From Selenihalanaerobacter shriftii (lineage in GTDB: Bacteria; Bacillota; Halanaerobiia; Halobacteroidales; Acetohalobiaceae), in contig NZ_FUWM01000006.1 in NCBI RefSeq assembly GCF_900167185.1, positions 1 to 64,000 of the forward strand: a stretch of DNA of 64,000 nt. The letters run 5' to 3'. Position 1 is the stretch's first letter. Each line of letters starts with the position of its first letter. Positions 44,611 to 53,580 of this stretch are shown here, one piece after another. The notes under the pieces are model-generated. The model had not been told where the DNA came from, made no database searches, and saw only the letters and a program-made list of their open reading frames with translations. Both the position numbers and the translations under genes were made by a program.

Positions 44611-46701
44611 CTATCTGACTGCCATTCTTAGTATTGTAGCTACATCTAAAATCATAGCTACATTTCCATCTCCTAAAATAGTAGCTCCAGCCATACCCTC
44701 TACATAAGTATAATTATCCTCTAAACTCTTGACTACTGCCTGCTGTTGTCCCAATATTTCATCCACTAATAAACATGTCTTTTTTCCATTCTCTTGAACA
44801 ATAACTAAGATTCCTTTTGTTGGATTAATCTCTTTAGCCTCTATGTCAAGTACTTTATGTAGTCTAGTAAGAGTAACATATTCATTTCTAATTTTGATTA
44901 CTTCACCTTTTCCTTTGACAGTCTTTACATGCTGCTCTAAAGGCTGAGTAAATTCCACAATCGAATTTAACGGAATAATAAAATGATCCAAACCTATTTT
45001 AACTACCATGCCATCAATAATAGCCAAAGTTAACGGAATTTTTAATTTAAAAGTAGTTCCTTGACCTAGCTCACTAGAAATATTAATAGTACCTCGCAGG
45101 TTTTCAATATTACTCTTAACTACGTCCATGCCAACCCCACGCCCAGAAGTCTCCGTTACTTTTTGAGCCGTCGAAAAACCTGGCTCACAGATTAATTGAT
45201 AAACCTCATCGTCTGTCAAATTCTGTTCTGCTTCAATTACACCTTGATTAACAGCCTTATTTAAGATTTTATCTCTATCTAGTCCTTGACCATCATCTGA
45301 AACATCTATTATTATATTCCCTTCTTGGTGATAAGCATTTAACGTAATAGTCCCTTTTCTAGGTTTTCCATTCTCTTCTCTTACCTCAGGTAACTCAATC
45401 CCATGATCAATGGAATTTCTAATCATATGCTTTAATGGATCCCCAATCTTCTCAATAACAGTTTTATCCAACTCGGTTTCTTTACCTTTAATCTCTAAAT
45501 CAACTTCTTTTCCTTGCTCTTTAGATAAGTCTCTTACCAATCTTCTAAAACGCAAAAATGTATTTCCGATTGGAACCATCCTTGCTTTCATAATCTCTTC
45601 TTGTAAATTATGAATTCGTTTATCCATCTCATCTAAAGAGGTTACTAATTTCATATTAGAATTTACATTATTCTTTAATGCTAACTCTCTTACTTTAGCT
45701 TGAGAAATGATCAATTCTGCCATAGAATTCATTAATGCTTCTAATTTATCAGTATCAACCTTAACTGTACTCTTAGCTTTAATTTCTCGACTTTTTTGTT
45801 GCTCTTTAACTATACTCTCTACTTGTTTTTTATTGACTTTACCGTCCTCTGCTAAAACATCTCCAATTTTTTTCTGTTTAGCTAATGCCTCTTGAATATC
45901 TTCTTCCTCTAAAATCCCTTTCTCTACTAATATTTCTCCAGTCTTTTTATCAGCTAAAGTTAAATCTAAACCTTGAGTGAAATTTTCAGTAATATCTTCT
46001 ATCTCTATCTTATTATCAAACTCAATAAAGATAAATACATCATTAATTTTTTCAATAGGCTCTTTAGTCTTAATTAGTAACGTTAGTTTTATATAACACT
46101 CTTCTGGATCAAGATTATAAATATCAGGAATCTTAGTTAGATTAATATTTCTATCAAGAACTTCTCCTAAATCACTTAATTCCCTAATTAATAATAAATT
46201 ATCAGTCCCTGTTACGAATAAGTTAGAATTAAAATCAAGACTTATTTTATAAACTCTTTCTTCATCTATGCTGCTACCTTTTACTTTGGCATGAGATACT
46301 ACTTCATCCTCATCATCAATACCTAAAAAATATTGTAATGATTTACTTACCTCTTGTACGTTTGCTACATCAAATTCGTATTTCGGTTCAATAATAGACT
46401 TTACCATATCTTCAACTAAATCTCGACTTTCTAAAAGCAAATTAATTATCTCTGAATTAATATTTAAAGAACCATTCCTGAGTCTGTCTAATAAGTCTTC
46501 AGCATGATGAACAAAATCTGCTATTTGATCTAATCCAGTCAAGCTAGCACTCCCCTTAAGAGTATGCATTGCTCTAAATATTCTATTGATTAAATCATGA
46601 TTATTTGGCTCAGATTCCAATTGTAATAAATCAATCTCTAAATTAGCTAGAAGCTCTTCTGCCTCTTCAATAAAAATATTAATTAAATTCTCATCGCTCA
46701 T
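44611..46701 (-). CDS. cheA: Chemotaxis histidine kinase CheA with an inserted MshEN-like segment
   Basis: Central kinase of 696 residues. Hpt domain (1-105) with phospho-acceptor His46 in AMHTLKGSASLTG; a middle region (about 150-300) lacking a clear CheY-binding P2 domain and instead carrying two half-repeats GEILVEKGILEEEDIQEAL and GDVLAEDGKVNKKQVESIV, as in the N-domain of GspE/MshE ATPases; dimerisation (about 305-375); HATPase (about 380-555) with HMIRNSIDHGIE, DDGQGLD and GRGVGMDVV; CheW-like domain (about 560-696). MshEN modules of that type can bind c-di-GMP in some proteins, which would fit this operon but is unproven. Confidence 0.95.
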   Translation of the reverse strand: MSDENLINIFIEEAEELLANLEIDLLQLESEPNNHDLINRIFRAMHTLKGSASLTGLDQIADFVHHAEDLLDRLRNGSLNINSEIINLLLESRDLVEDMVKSIIEPKYEFDVANVQEVSKSLQYFLGIDDEDEVVSHAKVKGSSIDEERVYKISLDFNSNLFVTGTDNLLLIRELSDLGEVLDRNINLTKIPDIYNLDPEECYIKLTLLIKTKEPIEKINDVFIFIEFDNKIEIEDITENFTQGLDLTLADKKTGEILVEKGILEEEDIQEALAKQKKIGDVLAEDGKVNKKQVESIVKEQQKSREIKAKSTVKVDTDKLEALMNSMAELIISQAKVRELALKNNVNSNMKLVTSLDEMDKRIHNLQEEIMKARMVPIGNTFLRFRRLVRDLSKEQGKEVDLEIKGKETELDKTVIEKIGDPLKHMIRNSIDHGIELPEVREENGKPRKGTITLNAYHQEGNIIIDVSDDGQGLDRDKILNKAVNQGVIEAEQNLTDDEVYQLICEPGFSTAQKVTETSGRGVGMDVVKSNIENLRGTINISSELGQGTTFKLKIPLTLAIIDGMVVKIGLDHFIIPLNSIVEFTQPLEQHVKTVKGKGEVIKIRNEYVTLTRLHKVLDIEAKEINPTKGILVIVQENGKKTCLLVDEILGQQQAVVKSLEDNYTYVEGMAGATILGDGNVAMILDVATILRMAVR

Positions 46702-46728
46702 CTTGCCCCTCCTTTCTATCTAGCTTTC

Positions 46729-47112
46729 TTATCTAATAAATTTCTTGGCTACACTAATTAACTGCTCCGGCTCAAACGGTTTCACTAACCATCCAGCTGC
46801 TCCTGCTTTTTTACCTTTCTTCTTCATTTCTGCCTGTGACTCTGTAGTTAAAATTAAAGTAGGAATAAATTTAAACTTGCTATCCTTTTTAACTTCCTGT
46901 ACAAAAGTAATACCATCCATTTTTGGCATATTAACATCCGTAATAATCATTTTTGGCCTTTCAGTAGGTGAATCATTCTCTTTTAACTTTTGTAAACCAT
47001 CTTCTCCATTTTTAGCTACGATAACTTCATACCCTTCTTTTTTTAAAGTATACTTAACTGAAGAACGAACAGTTCTTGAATCATCAACAATTAATATCTT
47101 CTTGCCCATCAT
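46729..47112 (-). CDS. cheY: CheY-like response regulator
   Basis: Single REC domain, 127 residues. The acidic pocket VDDS, phospho-acceptor Asp59 (MIITDVNMPKMDG), Thr in ILTTES and Lys in WLVKPF are present. It is encoded upstream of cheA and overlaps the end of the second STAS gene by 29 bp (ribosome site GAGGAGG inside that gene). Without a nearby flagellar motor gene, its target might be motility or another output. Confidence 0.95.
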   Translation of the reverse strand: MMGKKILIVDDSRTVRSSVKYTLKKEGYEVIVAKNGEDGLQKLKENDSPTERPKMIITDVNMPKMDGITFVQEVKKDSKFKFIPTLILTTESQAEMKKKGKKAGAAGWLVKPFEPEQLISVAKKFIR

Positions 47113-47407
47113 TCACTTCCTCCTCAATTACATTGAATAGTTCACTAACTCCTGCTAACTTTAAGCTCTCTTTAAAACTGTCTGTAGGACTCTTAAAGAA
47201 TATATTAAATTCTTCATTTAAAGCTGTCTTTTCTAAAGATAATAATAATTGAATACCTGCTCCATCAATAATATTCATATCTTGACAATTTAAAATTAAA
47301 TCTTCTTTAATATCTAATCTGCCTAGAATCTTATCTTTAAAAGATTGTACAGTATAGATAGTTAACTCTTCCGGAATCTGTAGTTCTATTGCTGAATCAG
47401 CAACCAT
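47084..47407 (-). CDS. STAS domain protein lacking the phosphorylatable serine
   Basis: Single STAS domain of 107 residues. At the conserved loop it reads MNIIDGAGIQLLLS, so the Ser phosphorylated by RsbW-type kinases (DSSG) is replaced by Gly-Ala. It could act as a constitutive or purely structural partner or bind CheA-linked proteins; similar DGAG STAS proteins accompany some cheA genes. It starts one base after the first STAS gene and overlaps cheY. Confidence 0.88.
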   Translation of the reverse strand: MVADSAIELQIPEELTIYTVQSFKDKILGRLDIKEDLILNCQDMNIIDGAGIQLLLSLEKTALNEEFNIFFKSPTDSFKESLKLAGVSELFNVIEEEVNDGQEDINC

Positions 47408-47408
47408 A

Positions 47409-47717
47409 TTATCCCTCCTTCACCTCAATAACTTCATCTAGATGAATTAACTTAATAATTTTTTCTATATAATCACTTTTAATATTAACTAAAGATAATT
47501 TACTATTAACCTCACTCAATCTTTTTTGGCTTAATAATAATTTCCCTATACCAGAACTATCAATCATCTGCACTTCAGAAAAATCTAGAATGATTTCTTT
47601 AATCCCTTGGTCAATAAATGAAAATATCTTCTCTTTTAATTGTTTAGAATTAGTAATATCTATATTCTTACTTTCTATGTAAATCATTACCTCATCCTGT
47701 GATTCCTTAACTCTCAT
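47409..47717 (-). CDS. STAS domain anti-sigma factor antagonist (phosphorylatable type)
   Basis: Single STAS domain of 102 residues, like SpoIIAA/RsbV. The loop VQMIDSSGIGKLLLSQ carries the expected serine pair (Ser54/Ser55) after Asp53. It is the natural substrate candidate for the RsbW-like kinase and the PP2C phosphatase encoded at the other end of the same operon. The ATG has AGGAGG upstream and lies 17 bp after the MCP-like gene. Confidence 0.92.
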   Translation of the reverse strand: MRVKESQDEVMIYIESKNIDITNSKQLKEKIFSFIDQGIKEIILDFSEVQMIDSSGIGKLLLSQKRLSEVNSKLSLVNIKSDYIEKIIKLIHLDEVIEVKEG

Positions 47718-47734
47718 TAATCCTACCTCCTCTC

Positions 47735-49597
47735 TTAAAATAATGTTAGTTCTCCTCCTTCACTACCTACATCTATCTCTAAATCAGTAATTTCCTCCTG
47801 AGCTGTCTTTCGTTCTAAATAACTAGTAAATTCATTCATTAACTCCTGTAGTCTTTCATTATGTCCTACCCAATCATCTTGACCTATTTTTGTTAAATAA
47901 TCTTCTTTTAATTGTAAAGCTTTACACTCAAACTCTTCTAAAGAATCAATAATTTCTTCTCCTTGATCTTGTAAAGTGTAGCATTCATCTATCTGCTGAT
48001 TAACTGTCTCTATTTCACAGACTAAACCATCAATAGATTGCTGTAAAGCTTGAATAGCTTCCTTAATTAACTGCTTAGTTAATAATAATTTTTCTTCTGA
48101 ATCTGCAATAGTTTGGGTAGATTGATTAATCTTATTTTTAACTTCTACCGATATATCTATAAACTGACTGTAATTAGTCTCTAAATTTTCTTTTAAGTCA
48201 TTATATGCCTGTTGATTATATTTACTAGAGTCAATGAAATCTTTAATTGCTGATTCAATATCTTTGGCAAAATCTTTCTTAGTACCTAACATCCGGGTAA
48301 ATTCAATCTTAGCCAAAAGTTTAATCTTATTAAATTGACCTGCAACCCCACTAATATCTGAGAATTGATCTTGAATCTTATTCATATTTTCATAAAACAC
48401 TGCTTTATCACTGATTAAATGGGAATATCTATCTTCTATTCCCTCTAATTCACTTGTTAATTTAGGAATAAAATCAATTAATCTTTGATAAATCAATTCT
48501 AAACTAACCTTATCTGTCGATCCAGATCCATTAGAACCTCCAGCAAAAAAGAGACTTAACTGCTCCCCATCCTCTCTAATCTCATTCAAATCAGAACTCA
48601 TCTGAGTAAACTCTTCTTGAATCGTGAATAATGAATCGTGTAATTGCTTCAAAATGTTATTCATTAATTTTTTAGATAAATTTAACACTTCAGTAATAAA
48701 GACTAACTTGTTTAAAATAACTTCCTCTTCACTATTAGCTACCTCAAAATCCTTAATCTCTTGTTGAGTACTTAACATAATTTCAATTAAGTTCTCTAAA
48801 TTCTGTCTAATTATATCTTGATTTTGAGCTAGAATAATAATATCGTAGATAGGTTCTACAGATTGTTGAATATGTCCCATAAAGTCCTTTAACATATCTG
48901 CAATAGTCTGTAATGAATCTAATATATCTTCAAATATCTCTTTAATTTCCATTCGGTAATTAGATGAAATATTTTCTTCAATTGTTCCTAACTCATTTAA
49001 ATCACCTGTAAACCCTTGATACCACTTCTGTAAAGTTAATATACTCTCTTCAATAAATTCATACTTATCTTTAATATTAGCAGCTAAACGATTAATCTCA
49101 TTAGAGATCACTCTAAAGCCTGCCCCATCTTTGCCAGCCTTAGCTGAAACTATAATAGCATTAATTGAAAGGTCTTCTAGCTCACTTAATACTTCTTCTA
49201 ACTCTTCAATTAAATTTAATACTTCCATGAATTGAGCTTCTTCTTCATCATTATCCATTATAAAATCATCTAATATCTCAGATACTTTATCTCTAGCTGA
49301 TAATGAATCATAGACCTGATGAATCTTCTCTTCTAAGTTTTCTAACACCTCATTCATTTGAAAGTTAGTATCGATTTCAGATTCAGGTTCATCAGTTTCT
49401 ATAAAATAATTAATTAATAATTTAGTTTCCTCAATAGTTTCATCTATATTCTCTTCAATCTCAGGTAATCGGTTTGAAATCAATCCATAGAAGTCTTCAG
49501 TCTTATCAATGATATCTTCTAAAGATTCTATGTTGTGCTTCAAACTATAATTTAAGTCATCTATTATGTTTTGAAATACCTGACTAGATTTAGCCAA
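47735..49597 (-). CDS. Soluble MCP-like receptor with divergent signalling tip
   Basis: First gene of the operon, 620 residues, almost entirely predicted coiled coil, no membrane helix. Residues 143-170 (LSINAIIVSAKAGKDGAGFRV and the ISNEINRLA that follows) align with the CheA/CheW-contacting hairpin tip [27 protein letters not shown] of ordinary MCPs but differ at many otherwise fixed positions. It is therefore probably a dedicated cytoplasmic receptor or scaffold for this CheA. Start by TTG with GAGGTG upstream. A c-di-GMP riboswitch terminator sits 55 bp before it. The remaining 400 residues have no recognised domain. Confidence 0.85.
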   Translation of the reverse strand: MAKSSQVFQNIIDDLNYSLKHNIESLEDIIDKTEDFYGLISNRLPEIEENIDETIEETKLLINYFIETDEPESEIDTNFQMNEVLENLEEKIHQVYDSLSARDKVSEILDDFIMDNDEEEAQFMEVLNLIEELEEVLSELEDLSINAIIVSAKAGKDGAGFRVISNEINRLAANIKDKYEFIEESILTLQKWYQGFTGDLNELGTIEENISSNYRMEIKEIFEDILDSLQTIADMLKDFMGHIQQSVEPIYDIIILAQNQDIIRQNLENLIEIMLSTQQEIKDFEVANSEEEVILNKLVFITEVLNLSKKLMNNILKQLHDSLFTIQEEFTQMSSDLNEIREDGEQLSLFFAGGSNGSGSTDKVSLELIYQRLIDFIPKLTSELEGIEDRYSHLISDKAVFYENMNKIQDQFSDISGVAGQFNKIKLLAKIEFTRMLGTKKDFAKDIESAIKDFIDSSKYNQQAYNDLKENLETNYSQFIDISVEVKNKINQSTQTIADSEEKLLLTKQLIKEAIQALQQSIDGLVCEIETVNQQIDECYTLQDQGEEIIDSLEEFECKALQLKEDYLTKIGQDDWVGHNERLQELMNEFTSYLERKTAQEEITDLEIDVGSEGGELTLF

Positions 49598-49644
49598 GCT
49601 ATCACCTCCCTAACTAATTTAAATCTCTAAATATATATGATAAA

Positions 49645-49693
49645 AGCCAAAAACAACAAACCTTATCCCTAATTAGGGATAAGGTTTGTTGTT
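49645..49693 (-). terminator. Terminator of the c-di-GMP riboswitch expression platform
   Basis: A perfect 42-bp palindrome at 49652-49693 (arm ACAAACCTTATCCCTAA) followed on the minus strand by TTTGGCTTTTATC. The string CCTTATCCC in its first arm can instead pair with GGGATAGG directly after the aptamer, so termination and antitermination are mutually exclusive. Confidence 0.85.
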
Positions 49694-49702
49694 ACACCTA
49701 TC

Positions 49703-49797
49703 CCATGGAAGCCAGACAGTCTTAGTATAAAATCAACTATACCTTAGACTCATAGCTTTGCGTCCCTTTCTTTACAAAAGGTATGCCTTTCTCACGG
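49703..49797 (-). ncRNA. c-di-GMP-I (GEMM-I) riboswitch aptamer
   Basis: On the minus strand, P1 is CCGTG/CATGG (49797-49793 with 49707-49703). Inside it are AAAGGCATACC, a P2 hairpin closed by a GUAA-type loop, the hallmark GGGACGCAAAGCTATGAGTCT, and a P3 hairpin GTCT-AAGGTATA...TATACTA-AGAC, then TGTCTGGCTTCC. This follows the GEMM-I order closely. The 3' strand of P1 overlaps the antiterminator GGGATAGG, so binding of c-di-GMP should favour termination (an OFF switch). The regulated unit is the chemosensory operon that also encodes a GGDEF-HD-GYP protein. Confidence 0.85.
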
Positions 49798-49982
49798 AAA
49801 ATTTTAATTATTAATCTTGTGAGTTGTCGCACATGCAATATCATATAAAAAACATCCTATAAAATATTATGTAGTTATAAATTATATAAGTTTATACAAA
49901 AAATTTGTCGCTAATAAGCTTATTATGTATGCATTTATATATAAAGTATATTTCTTGTATATTATATTAGTTATTTCGACTA

Positions 49983-50162
49983 TTATCTCTTTTTTCCTTC
50001 TTTATTAAGTATCTTTAATACTATTTTATCTATTTCTTTGCTCAAATTTATGATTTCTTTATTTACTAAATCATTCTTTACTTCAACTAACTTAGATAAT
50101 TTTACTAATTTTTTATTTAGTGTCATATTCAGTTCATTAAGTTCACTACTATTTGGTTTCAA
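49983..50162 (-). CDS. Spo0E-like aspartyl-phosphate phosphatase family protein
   Basis: Small protein of 59 residues. It starts at TTG 50162 with AAAGGAG seven bases upstream. Two helices are expected: LNMTLNKKLVKLSKLVE and KEIINLSKEIDKIVLKIL; the second carries LSKEIDKIV, matching the SQELD-type motif by which Spo0E proteins dephosphorylate Spo0A. In family members this holds back entry to sporulation. It is separated from the chemosensory operon by the riboswitch and from the large regulator gene by a terminator, so it probably has its own promoter. No other annotation is likely at this length. Confidence 0.7.
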   Translation of the reverse strand: MKPNSSELNELNMTLNKKLVKLSKLVEVKNDLVNKEIINLSKEIDKIVLKILNKEGKKR

Positions 50163-50344
50163 ACCATTTCTCCTTTCAAAATCTTTTTAGCCTATATATA
50201 TAAATGACAAATAGTTTTTTATTCTTCATTTATTATTCCAATTCCTTTAATATAATTCTTATTCTACTATATTTTAACATATTAACCTTTCTAACTGATT
50301 ACATCTCACTTACAATGTACTTACATACCTAAATAAATAATTAA

Positions 50345-50382
50345 AGGAGTCATCTTATTAATAAGATGACTCCTTTAATATA
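50345..50382 (-). terminator. Terminator of the MalT/BTAD regulator gene
   Basis: Perfect palindrome with arms AAAGGAGTCATCTTATT / AATAAGATGACTCCTTT, followed by T-rich sequence on the minus strand. Confidence 0.88.
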
Positions 50383-50388
50383 TTCAAA

Positions 50389-53300
50389 CTATAAAGTTAT
50401 TGACCTATAATACTCTTCTATCCTAGAATTAGGATTAATCTTTAATTCCTCATTTAAAACTTTTTTACAACTCTGATAAGCTTTAATTGCAAAAGACCGT
50501 TGCCCCATTTGATTATAGCTTTTCATTTTATAAAAATATGCCTGTTCAAAGTGTTTATTAATCTCTAACATTCTATCTGTTAATTTAATACATTTTTCAT
50601 ATTCCCTATTCTGATAATAATATATTAATAATTCATCAGCCATATCTAAAAATAAACTCATGAATCTTTCTCTTTCTTTAGTAATCCAATCTTGATATAA
50701 ATCACCTGGTAATAAGTCACCTTTATATAGATTAATAGCTTGGCGGTAATAGTTTATCCTAATTATATATTCATCTGCTTTCTTGCCTTTGTTAAACAAC
50801 TTTTCAAATAGAGCTACATCATAATCATAAGCAATACTTATATTTAAGCCATAAGAAGATCCTTGTCTAATGATGAAATATGGTTCTTCTTGTGCTGACC
50901 TTGTTGGCTCTAAAATTTTATTCAATGCATTTAATGTTACATTAAAACTTCTTTTAGCTGCCTCAATCGCTTTATCTGCCCATAATAAATTACAAATCTT
51001 TCCTCTAGAAATTAATTTTTTATGATTAACTAAGAATAATTTAAAAAGCTCTTTAGCTTTCTTTCTTTTCCAATCCTCTTCTACAACTTCTTCTCTTCCA
51101 CGAAATAATTTAAAATCACCTAAAGCTTGGACCCTTAAAGGGTACCCCGGATGCCTATTTAATTTTGATAAACCAAGTTCATTTAATAATTTATTAACAT
51201 AGTCAGATTTAACCTTCAACTTACGAGCTTCTATCAAAATAGGAATAAAATAATTAGGGTCACTAGTACCAATTAATGATGACTTTAAAATAAGATATTC
51301 ATATGAATTCTCCTGGATTATTTGTAAAAATTTACTCATAATAATTTCAAACTCAACTTCTTTATTAAGTTTAAATAATGTTAATGCTAGCCACATTAAT
51401 GAAGAAGCTAATTGTAATTTATTATTTATATTTATAAAAATATATCTAGATTTTTTAAAATGATTTTCTGCCTTCATTAATTCTTCATTAAAGTAATAGT
51501 TAAAACCAAGTCCTCGTAACAGAATACCTTTAGCAAATTTATCTCTTTGTTCATCAGCATACGTTAAACCTTTTTTGCCATATTTTATTCCTTCTTCTAT
51601 ATTCCCATAGAATGCTTGGAAAGAAACTAATTGTGCTAATACTTCGAACTTATGCCAAGTTAAATCTAAAGGAGAAGATAGCTTATTTATAGCATCTAAT
51701 ATATGAATATATTCTTTATTATAATACTCTATCAGATGAGCACTAGATAAACGATAACTAAATACTAGATATGATTCTAGTAATGATTTATTAATTCCAT
51801 TACATGATTTTAATTTTTCCCATATATACGTCTGGGCTTCATCAACTTCACCTCTAAATAAATGATATAATATAGGATAAAAAAGCGGATTATTATGAAA
51901 AGAAATCGAATTCCAAAAATATTTATTAAAATCTCCTACTTTTCTTATTAACTTTAAAGCTTCCTTTAAATTACCTTTTCTAAAAGCAAGACTAGATTTT
52001 AAACTATTATAATACTTATCACTAATTTGAACATCTTTTACTAAATTATCTGCTTCTTTAACCTCACCTTGTATAAGTTTACTCTTAATCTTTAAATATG
52101 TATACATATCCTTTTGGTCTGTTGATAATTCTCTTTTATATCCCTTTAATTTTTGAAAATAATCTAAACCTTTAGTGGATTTTATATAAAAATATGATCT
52201 AGTAAGTCTTATTAAAGCTATAACTATACCTTCATTATTATTCTGTCGCTGAAAGATATATTTTGCTTGTTGATAATTCTCAATCATCAATTCAAATTCT
52301 TCTAAGCAACAATTTAAATTTCCTCTATAGATTAATAATAATGGATAAGCATGGAATGCTTCCTCAGATAAAGCTGTTAAATATTTTCGTAATAAACCAA
52401 ATTCATTATCTTTTAACCATTCTTTACTATGTGCAACTGCTAATTGAGCTATTTCATCATTTTCTTCTAGTTCTTGACTATGATATAAAACTTCGTCAAA
52501 ATAATTATTCTTTAAATAAATTTTTTTAGCCTTATCATGTAATTCATCTTGATCATATACTTTATCCGTTCTCGTTTTTAAAGCTTCATGAAAATGTTTT
52601 CCATAACGATATTGACCTTGATCTATTCTTTCAATAAAACTTGATTTAGTAACTAATTTCTCTAATATCATTTGGCTATTATCAATATCTAATAATTGAT
52701 CACAAATCCTAACATCTAACTTCTTTAATATAGCAGTCTTCAATAAAAACTCTTTCAACCTATGATTTAAATCATCTAAGATTTCATACTTTAAATAATC
52801 AAAAATCATCTCAAAAGTATTATCTTCCTTAGACAAGATTTCTTCTAATTTCATTCCTTCTTTCAATTTTCTAGCCATTAAATCAATAGCTAGCAACCAT
52901 CCATCCGTCGTCTTAATTATCTTTTCTATCTCAGAAGTATTAAGTTGAAGGTCATATTGTACTGAAATCAATTCTTCTACTTGTTGCTGATCTAATATAA
53001 AATCTCTCTCTTTAACTATTGCTACTTCCCCCTTTACCTGCCAAGTAGATAATTTAGGAAATTGGACCTTTTGCCTACTTAAAATTACTAAATGCAGTGA
53101 AGAAAAAAGTGATTCTATAAAATAACTAAGAGATTCTAAAATCGATTCATTATTTAAAACAAGATGAAAATTATCAAGTATTAAATAGGTGTCAGTAGTT
53201 AAATTATCTATTAAAATATTAATTAATTTTTTTATGAATGTATTTATACTTAAATCTTTTTGTTTTAATTCTTGTAATAAAGAAGAAGTAGCATTTTCAA

Positions 53301-53580
53301 TTTTTTTATTCCCAACTCCAAAAGCATTAACTAAGTTAATCCAAAAAGTAGTAGTATCAATCTTCTTTTCTTCAATACTATACCAATAATGAGCATCTGG
53401 AGAATTAGTAGTAAGAAAATTAACTAACGTAGTAGTCTTACCGTAACCTGGACCACCTTCTAAAATCATTAAGGGATACTCTTTGATTTTTTTATATTTT
53501 CTCCACAAAAATTTATTATGCCAAAACCTATTTTGACATCTAGGAGGAATAAATTTAGACTTAACAACTATATCACCCAT
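50389..53580 (-). CDS. Large MalT-like NTPase regulator with BTAD/SARP-type C-terminal domain
   Basis: Signal-transduction ATPase and transcription factor of 1063 residues. The P-loop GGPGYGKTT (42-50) opens a MalT/STAND NTPase domain (about 1-330; YLILDNFHLV Walker B, LSRQK sensor). A long TPR-like region (about 340-800) follows. From about 830 comes an OmpR-type winged helix (VQALGDFKLFRG...KRKKAKELFKLFL...ISRGKICNLLWAD) and a BTAD helical domain to the end. It likely binds an inducer through the TPR part and activates genes on oligomerisation; no target is obvious. It is monocistronic; a palindrome lies about 170 bp upstream. Confidence 0.9.
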   Translation of the reverse strand: MGDIVVKSKFIPPRCQNRFWHNKFLWRKYKKIKEYPLMILEGGPGYGKTTTLVNFLTTNSPDAHYWYSIEEKKIDTTTFWINLVNAFGVGNKKIENATSSLLQELKQKDLSINTFIKKLINILIDNLTTDTYLILDNFHLVLNNESILESLSYFIESLFSSLHLVILSRQKVQFPKLSTWQVKGEVAIVKERDFILDQQQVEELISVQYDLQLNTSEIEKIIKTTDGWLLAIDLMARKLKEGMKLEEILSKEDNTFEMIFDYLKYEILDDLNHRLKEFLLKTAILKKLDVRICDQLLDIDNSQMILEKLVTKSSFIERIDQGQYRYGKHFHEALKTRTDKVYDQDELHDKAKKIYLKNNYFDEVLYHSQELEENDEIAQLAVAHSKEWLKDNEFGLLRKYLTALSEEAFHAYPLLLIYRGNLNCCLEEFELMIENYQQAKYIFQRQNNNEGIVIALIRLTRSYFYIKSTKGLDYFQKLKGYKRELSTDQKDMYTYLKIKSKLIQGEVKEADNLVKDVQISDKYYNSLKSSLAFRKGNLKEALKLIRKVGDFNKYFWNSISFHNNPLFYPILYHLFRGEVDEAQTYIWEKLKSCNGINKSLLESYLVFSYRLSSAHLIEYYNKEYIHILDAINKLSSPLDLTWHKFEVLAQLVSFQAFYGNIEEGIKYGKKGLTYADEQRDKFAKGILLRGLGFNYYFNEELMKAENHFKKSRYIFININNKLQLASSLMWLALTLFKLNKEVEFEIIMSKFLQIIQENSYEYLILKSSLIGTSDPNYFIPILIEARKLKVKSDYVNKLLNELGLSKLNRHPGYPLRVQALGDFKLFRGREEVVEEDWKRKKAKELFKLFLVNHKKLISRGKICNLLWADKAIEAAKRSFNVTLNALNKILEPTRSAQEEPYFIIRQGSSYGLNISIAYDYDVALFEKLFNKGKKADEYIIRINYYRQAINLYKGDLLPGDLYQDWITKERERFMSLFLDMADELLIYYYQNREYEKCIKLTDRMLEINKHFEQAYFYKMKSYNQMGQRSFAIKAYQSCKKVLNEELKINPNSRIEEYYRSITL

